64,000 nucleotides of DNA, taken from Stenopsyche tienmushanensis (lineage: Eukaryota; Arthropoda; Insecta; Trichoptera; Stenopsychidae). Within the stretch, counting starts at the first letter, position 1; each line of letters opens with the position of its first letter. The translations under genes were made by a program, and so were the position numbers. Below the pieces are notes generated by a model. It was not told the origin of the DNA and did not search any database. It worked only from the letters and a program-made list of their open reading frames with translations. The stretch spans positions 1 to 64,000 of the forward strand of contig WACJ01000105.1 in NCBI GenBank assembly GCA_008973525.1, written 5' to 3'. Shown in pieces: positions 1-11,843 of this stretch.

Positions 1-777
1 TACATGGTACACCTGTCCTTTTGTTTTTGCAACAATTAATAGGCAAAAATAAGGTTAAGGTGCATTTATTTAGAGCCTGGCTTATTATCAAGCTCGTAAC
101 ACGCTGCGGCGGAGCTAACAAGAAAGTGATATTCTCCGGTTTGAAAGGGTTAAATTTGAAAAAAAAAAAACTACCCAAGAAATCTTTAGCATCGAGGCGA
201 GAAAATATTTCACCTGGGTATAAAACTAGTAAAGAACATATCACTATAATGGGGTGTGCAAATAAATGCAGCAGGCAGATCAATCTATGAAATGTTTAAA
301 TCAGATTGATGGATCAGGGCGTAATAGAAACATTCAAACGTTTACATAGAAATCGAGAAAATAAATTTAAAAGACTCTTGCTTCATCATAGTAAATAGTT
401 GGAATTCTTTAGATGTGACAACTCTAAAAAATTCTATGAAGTTCCAATAACGCGGTAGAGCCAGATATAGGAGACATTACGGAAGAAATAGCACAAATTT
501 CTATATGATGTAGAAGATGTAACCGAATGGTTAAATTCCGATGCAAACGATCCTGAATTTCAAATATTGAATGATGAGAATTCAAGAAATATCTACCTCA
601 GAAGAACAAAGTCGAGAAGACGAAGAAGAGATTTGCGAGGGAGGAGATATTAGTCCGAAGCATACACATACATATTCCGAAGCTTTTCAGTGTTTAGATG
701 TCATCAAGAAATGGCTTAAGAACCAAGAAGAGTGTAATTCAGGACAACTTATATACATTCAAACCTTCGCAAGATAA
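1..777 (+). pseudogene. Tigger/jerky-like (pogo) transposase remnant
   Basis: This is a decayed DDE transposase of the pogo/Tigger group, continuing from beyond the left edge of the window. About 130-280 reads as the block after the first catalytic Asp; the stretch LPKKSLASRRENISPG followed by SKEHITIMGCAN is typical of Tigger/jerky proteins, although the usual DETG before it is lost (it reads SGLKG). About 307-345 carries MDQGVIETFKR, the conserved block next to the third catalytic Asp. About 650-770 carries SEAFQCLDVIKKWLKNQ, the usual C-terminal helix. These blocks lie in different frames with stops between them, so no intact protein is made. An LTR fragment abuts the 3' end. The motif order and spacing make the family call strong; the exact subfamily cannot be told. 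Confidence 0.82.
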
Positions 778-1048
778 CTATTTATTCCGCACTACAGATA
801 GAGAGAGAGAAAGATGTCTGGCTGCAGGAGGGACGACCTCCCGCAGCCAAGGCCAACCGACAACTCTCCCGACTCCCGCGTCACTACCCAACCGGTAACG
901 ATGCACGCGCAAGAAGCGATCGGTCGGTAAGCAGGTGCAATGTCTCCGCAGGGCCACAAGAGATGGCGCTGTTAAAATAGCACATTGCACCTAAAGAGAA
1001 ATGGAAGACGTCGCCAATATGCGGGGATGATAAATCGCCCACGCTACA
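769..1048 (+). repeat. Solo-LTR-like repeat, family B, copy 1 (5' truncated)
   Basis: This matches the last two thirds of the complete copy at 4990-5435: the gagagaga tract, CTGGCTGCAGGAGGGAC, the CGCGCAAGAAGCGATCGGTC segment and the shared 3' end GCCCACGCTACA. The first part of the LTR is missing. It directly follows the Tigger transposase remnant, near the transposase C-terminus. Orientation is given relative to the complete copy. Overlapping ORFs in this segment are not meaningful. Confidence 0.7.
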
Positions 1049-2690
1049 CTAGCATATTAGTGAATCGCCAGAGAAACATTGCATGATTTTAAATATTAAG
1101 GTCAAAAACCTAACTTAATATAACCTAATCTATAAAAAAAATCCCAAATAATTGAAATGTAAATATAATCGACGAGAAGCCAAATATTTCTCCTATTTGA
1201 AACCTCCTATCCATAAAAATATTCAGTTGTATCATGGACATTTTTTTAAAGGATGATTAAATTATACTCGAACGAGTCCTCATTTATTATTATGAAAGTG
1301 ATCAGATGAAATCTCAAATTAACATATCAAAGACCGTATTTGAATGACAATCATTCACCATGGATTTATTCAAAACTCAAAACGTTAAGAAAAAATATTA
1401 AATGCTATCATCTTGCTGTTTCCATTTAATTACATACTAATTGATATTTGCACAAAGCACACTTGCCAATTTGATTATACGCACAGCTATGCATACAAGT
1501 TATTCAATCATGTATACATATAATTTTTTTGAACAGTATTGAATATTGATTTCGCCGAAAAATTAAGGCCCTGGGCATCTGTCATCAAAATGCAACCAAA
1601 AGTTGTTACATTCAAATCATAAAATTCCACAATTTAGAAAACAATTATCAATTAAAACTTTATATAATAAAACAGTAGCTTCTAAATTAAAAATATTATT
1701 AATGAAGCAAATTATATTTTTAAAGTCAGCGCCTAAAGGATCCAATTTATAAATATCCTGGAGCGGAGCTCAATACATCCCCTAAAAATTATAAGGATAT
1801 TCAGTGTATTTGTCATATATGAAATCGGATAAGGTTCCTTTGTAACCAAATTGGGCCGCAATTTAAATTTCACAATGACTAAATGAAACGCGTATACGTA
1901 CCATGTGGACCGTTAATAATCATAGATATATCATCTTTCAATTCCAATGACATATTTTAAATAAAATTCCCAAAACAAGAATATAAAAGCATATTATATA
2001 TTATAAAATAAACGAAAAATGTATAAGACGAATATGGAAAATGTAAGAAGTATGCGCATCTGCGGTTGTCGATTCTCATCTCAACTTGTGATGAAAATTC
2101 CCGGAACGTTTTCCCACGTGAAAATTCATGTCAGGATAATTTACACCGCGCGGGGAAATTAATATTCTCAGGTGACCCTTGACTTTAAAAAGGAGTCTCA
2201 GCAAATTCTGGCGCATATATTGCGATTTTCTTCCGGGAATCGGATTTAATATTATATAATAGGGAGGGGCTGAAAAGCTGCAAAAAAATAAAGTACACCC
2301 GATACGTTCGGCACGATGCGGAACGGGATAATGAGCGGGTGATTGATGCGGGGGTCGTTTAAATATTCTCCCATCGAATAAAGAAGGAAGCCGAATGTGG
2401 GCGGAAAAATACCCATCCGGATTAAATTTTCATTTTTTTAAAAAGCGGCAAATAATAAAGTCGACGGAAAAAAGCAATCCGATTTTATTAGATGGGAATC
2501 GACCCACCCTGTACGCTTGGGGGTTGAAAATTCTGCAAATGTATCGAAACAGCACTTGAACATTCAGCGCACATTAATTCAGGCCACTTGGAATTAATCC
2601 ATTATTTAAAATTGCTATACATTTGTCCAAACTGATCTATATTGACCCGCTGTTGTTTGTTATATGACAGTTCGTGCGGCACCTAGTTGA
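1049..2690. other. AT-rich intergenic DNA, nothing recognised
   Basis: No open frame of note, no inverted terminal repeats and no recognisable protein motif was seen. The segment has ordinary AT-rich composition with short homopolymer runs. Confidence 0.5.
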
Positions 2691-2773
2691 TCATTTTATT
2701 CATTCAATATCATAAATATGATTGTATTTATTTACAAACGACAGTATCGCAGACAGTAGGTATGCGAAATTAA

Positions 2774-2811
2774 AGTTGCTCGAAGTCAGCTCGAAGTTGC
2801 TCGAAGTCAAG
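2774..2811. repeat. Short tandem duplication, 21-bp unit
   Basis: AGTTGCTCGAAGTCA occurs twice, 21 bases apart. It lies just upstream of the Mutator-like transposase remnant and is probably a minor slippage product. Confidence 0.6.
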
Positions 2812-2879
2812 TTTAGCTCGATAGTTTGTCGTGTGTGGTTGAATTTTCGAAGCAAAAATGTTAAAATATCTTAATAAAG

Positions 2880-3435
2880 GAACGAAAGGTAGAGAAGTTC
2901 GAGGAATTTAAAAAAAATACATTATCACGGGAACCCGATTGGATTCAAAAGTTGGTGCAAAAGGCAGAAAAACATTGCTTTAAAATTATCAAAAGCTTGA
3001 AGAGCTGACTCCATTTCTTGGCCAAGAGATAAAACAGCATCTCTTACCAATTTATAAAGATTTGTCCAGGGATGAATTACTTCAAAGATGTTTGGGTGGC
3101 CATACCCAAAATGCTAATGAATGTTTTAACTCGACAGTTTGCATTCTGGTGTAAAAATCATTGAAATATTAACATACATTGCTGCTGGGATATTTAATAA
3201 CGACTACAGCGTCATTTTGAAGATGATGAATACATTAAATATAATTATAGGCACCTACTGTAAAGTCTTTGCTGAAAATACCGATGAAGCGCAGGTAGCG
3301 TGGTAGAACCGTAAGAGTCTTTCTGAGACAAAAGCAGCTCGTATAGCCCGAAAACAACAGTTAGTCGAAGGTAATCAACTTTTTGAGAAATCTGAAGATC
3401 TATTATATGCGCCTAGAATCATTAGTTGATCGATA
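2880..3435 (+). pseudogene. Mutator-like transposase C-terminal fragment, copy F1
   Basis: Plus-strand reading gives LLPIYKDLSRDELLQRCLGG followed by TQNANECFNS, then a segment ending AAGIFNDYSVILKMMNTLN-like and a basic region LSETKAARIARKQQ. The order 'P-Y-x-x-L-S-x-x-E-L-L-x-R-C-L-x-G-x-T-Q-N-A-N-E-x-F-N' marks a transposase domain common in arthropod genomes and usually annotated as Mutator-like. In-frame stops and frame changes break it, and the N-terminal half is absent. A second, more complete fragment of the same domain lies at 18600-19620. The family name is from memory of the motif; a profile search would settle it. Confidence 0.6.
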
Positions 3436-4779
3436 AGTCACTAAAATTGATAGTTTTATCGCATTGAAACTTTAAACGAGATTATCTCGAAACTGCATTT
3501 TAAAAATGTTCACCAGTTGTAGCTTAAAAATTTGTTGATCGATCTGACTGAAATTTCGGGATGTTTCTCACTATAAAATTATCTAGTCCACTAAGCTAAA
3601 GTTTTAAGGTTTTCGCGTAAATAGACAAGTGAAGAGCCGTTTGATATCACGAGAAAAAGCGCCTAATGAAATATCTTATAGCTCCGCCATTTTGTTTTTC
3701 AAAAAAATAAAATAAATTAGCACTTTAAGGTTGTAGTAAAATGAAGTCAAAAATTTAAAATGATACGATTATTTTATCACCATTTAAAAAAATCATGAAA
3801 AACAGCTAATTTTCGAGCGTCTAAAGGGATTGCCCCCCTTAAATACGAAATGCACAGATTTACAAGCATCCGTCGAAAAAACCGTCTGGAGCAGTATGAA
3901 AACACACTGAAGGTTAATTAAGTTCCTGAACAAGCATTGCATTTCAGTGATCCAATAATAAAACAAATTATTTTCACGCTTTCCAAAATAACTTCTTTGT
4001 ACCGGCGGAAACAAATTATAAACAACAAGTCGGCTGCGTTTGTGTAACGCAATATGTACTTTCTACCCGGCGTAATTTAATCAAATAAGCCTGCAATGTC
4101 AACAAGGTCCATGTCCATGCGGACAAGCCTTTTCGCCAAATAGAGCCTCGGCAATTTGCAAAAAAAAAGGGACCCGAATATTCAAAAGGTCCAATTAGCG
4201 ACTCCGAACGGAAGGGTTGCAAACGGTCCTGTTATGCAGACGGTAAGCTGGTCGCGAGAGTTCAAAGGACAAATGACCAAGCGTCCATGATTTAATTTAA
4301 TTATGGCATTATAAAAACGAACATTAATGGCAAACATCAGCAGAAAATATCTCTCTATTTATAGAGACGATATGCAAAATAATAATTAGTATTTGCTTGA
4401 AGGAGTCATATGATCTACACCGCCACTACGAATTCTTGGCATGCTTTATTGTCAAAAGCATTCACCATTTCTCTTCCCCGCATCATCCTTTTATGATCAT
4501 AGCTCGTTATATCCAGAATAATATGCTCCATATTCTAGTGATTAATTCTGAACATTAAATATAAAGGAACACACCAATTATTGCCGTTTTTAAATGAAAT
4601 ATTCAGGGAGACTTATGAATATTTTTTTTACAATGTCTATTATTTGCCATATGTAAAGCAAATGTGTATATGTGAGGTTAAAAGTACTGTTAATTTGGAA
4701 CAAAGATCGATTAAAAATACGCTTTTCTTAATCAGGAGCTTCATTTAGGTCGAAGAGGGTTCCGCTACGAGACTACAAG
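3436..4779. other. Intergenic DNA, nothing recognised
   Basis: Short open frames occur on the minus strand at 3793-4222, but they have no recognisable motif, no convincing splice sites and no compositional shift. The A/T-runs at 3650-3800 resemble the 3' flanks of the Mutator-like and pogo elements elsewhere in the window, without a clear alignment. Confidence 0.45.
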
Positions 4780-4799
4780 CGAACCGGCGGGAAGAATAC

Positions 4800-6280
4800 A
4801 ATTTCCCGCGGCTAAGGTTATCGATCACTTATTTACTGCACGTCCACGTGCAGAAAGCTCGCGCATGTATACGCCCAGGCGCCGTCCTGGCAATGACTGC
4901 CATACCGCCAATCGACCTGCTCGCTTACGAGAGACAGGCAATACAGAAAGGTGAAGACAAGAATAACACTAAGTAAAGCACCATGGTAGTGTAACGTTTG
5001 AGGCGGGGGCGCTCTCGGGGCAGAGTCCCCGGGCGGTTCCCCGCCTCCACGTGCTCGTCGGGATGGCCGCACTACCGCACGGGTCCGTTCTGCTATCGGG
5101 CTGTGATGTGCTGGACGAATGGATAGGAATACGAAGGGCGTCGAAAGGAAAGACTCTCTTCACAAGATAACTATTTAGGGTAGAGAGAGAGAAGTCTGGC
5201 TGCAGGAGGGACAACCTCCCGCAGCCAAGGCCAACAGACGACTCTCCCGACTCCCGCTTCCTGCGCGTCACTACCCAGCCGGTAACGATGCACGCGCAAG
5301 AAGCGATCGGTCGGTAAGCAGGTGCAATGTCTCCGCAGGGCCACAAGAGGTGGCGCTGCTAAAATAGCACACTGCACCTGAAGAGAAATGGAAGATGCCG
5401 CTACTATGCGGGGATGATAAATCGCCCACGCTACAGTAGCGTGGCAGTCCCGATGGGACAACTCTGTTTCGCTAATATCGAACCTGAGAACCTGGGTAGC
5501 CAAAAAGCACGGTCATCTATGATACTACTTGACCCAGGTCCTCACCAGGCACTGCTGTTTTGGTAGCTACCTACACAAAATAGGCAAAGAGACCGACCCG
5601 GAGTACCACCACTGCGGAGCGGAGTATGACGATGACATTTGTTTGCCCAGCATTGAGCACCGAAAGGGACATCCTACGGGAGGAGCTGGGAATCAGCTCG
5701 CTCTCCCCTAGCAACATGGTACCTTCAATGTTAACGGATGCTAGGGCATGGAATGCGTCATGCAAATACACGACGTGCGCTATGCGACTGAAGGATGATG
5801 CTGAACGTACAAGATGACGATAGCAGCATCTTCCTAACATGCGACATCCAGGAAAACAAAGGACATGCAGGAGGACCCGGTAGGGAAGCATCGTTGCCAC
5901 CATCGCGCAATACTTAACTCACATGGCTAAGAATTGCTCTAACCCTGAGACCCCGCAAATGTGGAGAAGCAGGACACACGACAGCTGCCTGCATAAATGA
6001 CCCCTGCTGACCACTTCATGGGTTCAAAAGAGTGCCCTACACAAAGAGAAGCATCGAAACTGCTAAGAAATGGCAACCGTTCTACAAATTAATTTGTAGA
6101 ACAATCTTTCCTACTTGAATGACATCCAGAAAGAGACAAACGGAAAGTCCGTGAGGGACACATCCATGTCACTTTTGTGCAATACTTAATTAGAAGAGCA
6201 GAGGGGTTTAGTGGATAAAAATCCCACACTACCACCAGAATGGTGGTGTCTTTTGAAGATTCCCCCTTTGAAAAAAAAAG
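4800..6280 (+). mobile_element. R1/I-like non-LTR retrotransposon, 3' part, copy 1 (split by a solo LTR)
   Basis: Only the end of ORF2 and the 3' UTR remain. Before the LTR the plus strand reads AVLAMTAIPPIDLLAYERQA (about 4885-4945), the block that follows the reverse transcriptase in R1/I-clade ORF2. After the LTR it resumes with a Trp-rich stretch and LTQVLTRHCCFGSYLHKIGK, then ECHHCGA-like (YHHCGAEYDD): the C-terminal CCHC-type finger. The frame then shifts into MVPSMLTDARAWNA, the usual ORF2 end, near 5715-5820. A TGA at about 5519 interrupts the frame. The 3' UTR holds a hairpin (ACTACCACCA/TGGTGGTGT near 6220-6240) and ends in an A-run at 6271-6279, which fits target-primed insertion. 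It is a dead copy, of the same family as the piece at 55699-56334. Confidence 0.8.
4990..5435 (+). repeat. Solo LTR, family B, complete copy (copy 2)
   Basis: A 446-bp unit begins TGTAACG and ends GCTACA (canonical TG...CA). It is flanked on both sides by the same 4 bases, GTAG (4986-4989 and 5436-5439), as expected of LTR-retrotransposon integration. It sits inside the R1-like ORF2: the protein reading of that element stops at the left junction and resumes at the right. No internal gag-pol lies next to it, so it is a solo LTR left by recombination. Superfamily is not decidable, although a 4-bp duplication occurs in Ty3/Gypsy-type and some Bel/Pao-type elements. The other copies are at 769-1048, 10446-10775 and 47391-47500. 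Confidence 0.75.
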
Positions 6281-6281
6281 G

Positions 6282-7067
6282 TTGGAAACTATGAAACGGG
6301 CGTTGAATAAAAATTAAAAACAAAAAGCGCTATTATTCACATTATTGATTATATTCAATCGAAATAACTTCCATTGCATCTACGACTTTTTATCAACGAT
6401 TGGGCAAATCATATATGGCTTTTTAAAAAATGCATTATCATGCATTAATATTGCGCCGTTACGATTGAGGAATGCTGTTTGTTATTTCATAAGTTTCTTG
6501 TGCATGACATCAATTTTAAAGTAATAGGATCCCGCTATTATGTTTTCGCCTAGTTGTAGGAAGGAATAATGGATAACTCCTTTAGTATTCCACCGTATGA
6601 TAACCATAATCTTTTTTTGATGAAATTATCATCACATATCATGCATACTTGCTCTTGTGGTCGATCATCTGCAGGTGCGTCGATTCGTGCGGTCCAAATT
6701 TTTAATTTTATTTATTGCACGCAGATGTTTTAACACAGCCATATGGCTAGTTCCTAGTTTAGACCCGAGTTCGCGAATAGTTGTGTTGGGATCGGATTCC
6801 ACAGTCGTCCTTAATTCCTCGTTATCAATATGGGCCCTCACTCTGCCAGAACGAAATATTTAGAATCAATATCGAGGTTTTTTTTTTTCATTAGTGGATC
6901 CATCTCCGAATGCATGATTAATGTTTCTCGACGCATGAGTTGCGATATGATTCAATTTGAACTCGAACAAGAAATGTAGATGTAAATCACGTTATAATGA
7001 ATCTCACTCAGTCGCAGCTGAACACAGACTACTAGCCTTAACGCCCGTTTCATAGTTTCCAATCTAA
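6282..7067 (-). mobile_element. Decayed mariner element, lineage M1
   Basis: Perfect 23-bp inverted ends (TTGGAAACTATGAAACGGGC... at 6282-6304 and its complement at 7040-7062) bound a mariner. The right end reads on to CCAATCTAA followed by TA, the mariner target site; the left outer bases run into the A-tail of the R1-like element. On the minus strand (about 6863-6660) the helix-turn-helix domain is readable: ELRTTVESDPNTTIRELGSK, then LGTSHMAVLKHLRAINKIKN. Further along are decayed DDE-domain blocks (SYGGILKELSIIPS; later a CMIMH stretch in place of HDNARPH). Many stops make it inactive. The same inverted ends bound the element at 15789-16642. Confidence 0.85.
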
Positions 7068-9603
7068 TATTATAGAAAGAAAATTCTTTTTGCAAGAGTT
7101 ATGTCTCAATTTAAGCGATTTTTGATACACTGAAAACAGCCTATGATTTTTTATAAGCTCAATGTCTTTATCGGCCCAAAAAAGAAAACGATGTTATCCG
7201 TGCGAGTAAGTAGACTTTTCAAAAACAATCCCAGAAAGATTTCGATTTTATTTGTTTCTCTTCGCAGATTAGGACAGAACTTATCCGACGACTACCAAAA
7301 CAAATAAACTCAAACAATACCAACATTAAATATTTATCTCAGGGGGGGTTCGCATTACAAATTCACGGAGAGAAAGCGAAATAAAGTACGTACATACGCC
7401 AAAGCATCCATCACGCAATGGATTACGAACTCGAAGTAAATGTGCCTAAAGGATTAAGGCTCATAAAGTTTTAACAAGACTCAACGGCACATATGAAAAT
7501 TCTTCTTGCAGAATAATAAATGTTTTTATTGTACATTTGAAATGTCACATCAAAAAACCCAGTTTGCGTAGAGCATTCATAGTATGGATTCGTCGATGAA
7601 TTAAGTCCTTGGTTCCGGTGAAAAGGATTTCGGCATGAATAACATGGTGACAAATGGCCATTGGAACAATAAACGTCGAACTGAACTCAGTTCTGGTGGA
7701 AGGCAAGCTCAAGTACAATGGCCGTTGTCTAAAAGCTCAGCGTAGAATACGAACAGGGATACATTGCGCAATATACATCCACAAAAGATATCCCAGGAGA
7801 AAAGCCATTTATGCCTCACAAAGGTAGTCTCTTCAGTCTCATAATTAGAGGTAAACAGACTCACAACCGCTAAGAACACTACGTGGGATGCAGACCTTTC
7901 CCCGTGAAGAGGATGAGGTATAATCAATTATGCTCTAATGAAATCTTAAATGGGTAGCCGGCTTGCCTTCGAATATCCTTATGAAAATAATTTGACTTTT
8001 AAAATATAAGCACTTAACAAAATTAATCGCCGCATTATTAAATACACACACTTTTATGAATTCGATTTTAATAAATACTAACGAATACCCGGCATGTAGT
8101 ACTTGGTTTATTGCTTCAGGTCACGTGTAGCGCGAGCCGAAGAGTTGGGATCCAAAAACATATGCACAATCGCTCTCGTCTCTAAAACCGATTTAACCAC
8201 TATATTACGCGCGCATCTTTTCTCTCCCTGTTCCCGATCCAAAATGCATTTCATCTGACCAATATGCGCCAACATGGTGCATCCGTACAATATTTTTACT
8301 ACGCCTGTTATTCCCGTGTAAACAGTAAGTTAAGTAAGTGTAAACAGTAAGTTAACAAAGTTTTATCGCAATCGGATGAACGGTATGGAAGAGCATTAAA
8401 TACGGACAAACAAACATTGATTTTTATACATTATATTTGACTATATGTGCTACTACACTAACGCCAAATATAAAGATGGTCAAGCATTCATTAAAGAATA
8501 ATTCATATCAATTTTTATATAGCAGTATGGATGATTTAAAAAATATATGTTGACCATTTGAACGCAAACAAATCAATTAACGGATTGATTGCTTACAAAT
8601 ATCACAAATTGAATTGCGTACAAATAAAATGTGTTTCAAAGGTTCTTTAAAAACGCTTGACGTGTTTGCTTTTGACATACTTTTCGCGGTACGAGAAAAA
8701 TATTTTTTATTAAAAAATAAATGTAACGGATGTATAAGGATCAATATGCTTTTAAGGCAACCTGTATCAATCCACTTCACGCAGCCGTTAAATGTACATA
8801 GTAGATAGAAGAGCAGTTAAGTTTAAATTTATATTAATTGGTCCAGGACCGCATCTTTCAAGGACTTTGGACCCTATTACTCTAAATATATGAAGACCCG
8901 AGGACGCTATTTCCAAATTTGAATATTCGATCATATCACCAAATATATTTTTGCACAAAACTCTATAATTTTATATCTATTTTCGGAAAATGGCTCGCTT
9001 TTACAATATAAGTGTTTTTAGCACATGTCCATAGTAGTAATTAAAGCGAACTTAACAATTACGCTTGGGTGATAAATTAAAAACTCTAATAGACCCCACC
9101 GTGGACAATTTTCGAGAGTGGAACATTCCTGTTCTTGTTTCAAATTACTCGGTCCGGAGTGTTTCGAATTTTAATTTGTTTTCCTCGTCGAAGTAGCGGT
9201 TCAAGCGTTGAATTGTGTATTTGCCAATGTGACAAATGATCGTTCAATAATACAATTGGATCACCAAAACGAGCACTTCCGACTTAATACAGTTCCTTTG
9301 AAACAGTGCTCCGCAACCAGTGTGCCAGGGCATACCGTTGTTCCTTGAATCGATGTTTTCTGGAATATGCTCCCATTTACGACAAAGTCATCCTAAAACT
9401 ACTTCCATTTTCGACGAGATATTCATGTGAGCAAAGCTTGCTTGAAAGGTCTTGACCAAGAACTTTAAGTTGCACTGTTAAATATCAAGCCAAATATATA
9501 TTTTTTGTGTTAATTGAAACAAGCGCAGGTATCATATTAATTAGTCATTATTTTATTATTACTATTAAGATTTCATTAAAGTAAATATGGTATAGTTTTT
9601 ATG
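7068..9603. other. AT-rich intergenic DNA, nothing recognised
   Basis: Only short open frames without motifs were seen. A small direct duplication, GTAAACAGTAAGTTAA, lies at about 8317-8355. No inverted terminal repeats were recognised. Confidence 0.45.
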
Positions 9604-9740
9604 TACGAGGCAAATTCATAAAGTAAGTGTACTGTGACCATAACGGCCTGTTTTTTGTTGTTGTTTTTTAAGGGTTAGAAATACTGAGTGGTAGAGGAGA
9701 ATCTCCACACACAGCGAGCATAGCAGGAACACGGCAGTAT
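9604..9740 (+). mobile_element. Mariner left end, extra copy (lineage M3)
   Basis: TACGAGGCAAATTCATAAAG followed by TAAGTGTACTGTGACCATAACGG repeats the start of the mariner at 9921 in the same orientation. It includes a decayed copy of the following sequence (ACTGAGTGGT, GGAGATCTCC-like). It is a 5' fragment of the same element family, with no coding part left. Confidence 0.65.
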
Positions 9741-9920
9741 TTTTTATGTTTAGCTGCATTCCTTTTTGCTTGTTTCTGCTTCATGGCATGAATTTAGCAT
9801 GAAACATGATTTAAGACTTTGAGAGCATCAACATTTTTTTTGTTATTTAGAGATGGTTTCACTTCATAAAAGAGACATTTTCTAGCGTTCTCATGTTGAT
9901 TTTTTTTTTTTCAATTCATA

Positions 9921-10925
9921 TACGAGGCTTATCCGGAAAGTAAGTGTACTGTGACAATAACGGGTTGTGGTTTTAATGTTTTTTAATTGTTGACCATACT
10001 GAGTGGTTGAAGGGGATCTCCTGATAAAGTAAGCAAAGCAGGTATACGGTAATACGTAAATTCACGTTGTAGTATCTAATTGCGTGAAAGATGTCGGTAA
10101 GAAATCCCACCAAGTGCGAGCGGGTCAATAGCGCCCGCGAGTTTCTTGGGCGACTTGAATTGGAAGGTGAGGATTTTCTGAGCTCTATTGTGATTGGAAA
10201 TAAAAAGCGGGTGACAGTCGTCACAGTGGCGTCACGCCAATTTCTTGTCTGCCAAAAAAATTAAAAACCACCATTTCGGGCAAAAAAACATGGTCTCAGT
10301 GCTTTGGAACCGAGAAGGCATCATTTTTGTCGAATTGTGATATTGTGAGACCCTAAAATATTCAAAAGGAGCATTCAAAACAAAAGGAAGGGAATGCTGA
10401 CAAGAGGAGTCGGCTTATTGTATGTCACCAAGGTGCTCTTGGACTTGTAACATAGATGCGGGGGCGCTCCCGGGGGCAGAGTCCTCTAAATAACTATTTA
10501 TTCCACACGAGAGAGAGAGAGAGATGTGGCTGCAGGAAGGACAACCTCCCGTAGCCAAGGCTAACCAACGACTCTCCCGACTCCCGCTTCCTGCGCGTCA
10601 CTCCCCAACCGGTAAAGGTGCACGCGCAAGAAGCGATCGGTCAGTATGCAGGTGCAATGTCTCCGCAGGACCACAAGAGATGGCGCTGTTAAAATAACAC
10701 ATTGCACCTGAAGAGAAATGGAAAATGTCGTAAAACAGCGCTATTGCGTGGGGATGTTAAATCACCCAAGCTACACTCATTTGGTTGGGATGTTTTGAAT
10801 CATATCCCGTATTCCCCTGACTTGGCGCCTTCAGATTGTCATCTTTTCACCTCATTGAAGGCACACATGGTTGGAATTAAATTTTCAATCAACGAGCAAA
10901 TGCAAAAAGAGGTCCTGAAGTGAGG
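9921..10925 (+). mobile_element. Decayed mariner element, lineage M3 (split by an LTR)
   Basis: The left end is TACGAGGCTTATCCGGAAAG followed by TAAGTGTACTGTGAC, a mariner-type terminal repeat; no matching right end was found. On the plus strand a degraded transposase can be followed: EDFLSSIVIGNKKRV around 10160-10205 (in place of the first catalytic block, IVTGDE.W.), then a region ending LTRGVGLLY before the LTR. It resumes after the LTR as GWDVLNHIPYSPDLAPSDCH (about 10790-10850), the classical motif holding the third catalytic Asp of mariner. The transposase frame ends at a TGA at 10921-10923. Stops and lost catalytic residues make it inactive. It is a different lineage from the mariner at 6282. 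Confidence 0.82.
10446..10775 (+). repeat. Solo LTR, family B, copy 3, inside mariner M3
   Basis: It begins TGTAACATAG and ends AAGCTACA, as in the complete copy, but lacks about 115 bp after the GGGGGCAGAGTCC segment. The mariner transposase reading stops at the left junction and resumes as HSFGWDVL just after the right one, which proves it is an insertion. The flanking 4-bp duplication is not clear (GACT against CTCA or CACT). Confidence 0.7.
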
Positions 10926-11843
10926 GAAGGAGCTAATATATAATCACATACTTCAACATAAAAATAGATTTTTGTTAATTTTAGATTCGATTCAAATTTC
11001 AGAACATGACGAAAATTTTCACTATATCAATGATTTTTTATGAAAAACCCCACCTTAATAGTTTCAAATTAAATTTATATCGAAAAAATTAATCAAAACT
11101 AGGAGTGTCTAATTTGCAAAAATAATTATAATACAATCTAAAACTCATAGATATTCTCCTATGTAAATAAACCTAATCCAATAAATTTGCCTTATATACA
11201 TTATATAAATGAAAGCCATTAAATAAAGCCATTCAACCCCAAAAACATTTCATATGAAGATCGCCTACATTTGATCTATATATATATAGCGCAATAAATA
11301 AATAATAATTTAAGTTTCACTAAAGCTCGTAATTATTTTGATATTCACCACATCATCAAAATTTCATCTTTACTTCCGTATACAACTTTGCGTTTTGGTC
11401 GAGGGTTAATCATTAAACAAGACTTGTATTTAGATGTTAGCATCCTTGCAGCAATTATGAAAGTTAAATTCGAATTTCAAGCGAGTGGTTTGGTTCAGCT
11501 ATTTACATTCGTCTTCGTTTTGCAAGCACGTAAAGTATTCCTCGAATTAAGAATTTTGGTCAGGATCTAATTAGAATTCTACAAGTTTACCGATTTTTAA
11601 TACATCAATTAAAGATGTAAAACTTTGAACTCGATTATTAAAAGTTTTCAAGAATGATGCAGAGAAGAATGCTTAATTTGCTGGATAGTTTCAAAGTCAT
11701 TAAAATTAAAAATAGTACACGCACTTTGAGCTTTACTGGGGTGGTAATATTTTAGGCCCAAGGCCATATTATTGTATTTAAAAGAAGAAAATCTAATTTG
11801 GACTTAATTCCTCTTTGAAAGTTAATATCTTAATGCGAAAAAT
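10926..11843. other. AT-rich intergenic DNA, nothing recognised
   Basis: Low-complexity TA runs (for example TATATATATATA near 11278) and short open frames without motifs. No element ends or exon signals were recognised. Confidence 0.45.

Noticed and set aside
769..1048. Coding potential of the LTR-family segments
   Set aside because: The same short frames appear in every LTR copy with stops and shifts, and match no retroelement protein.
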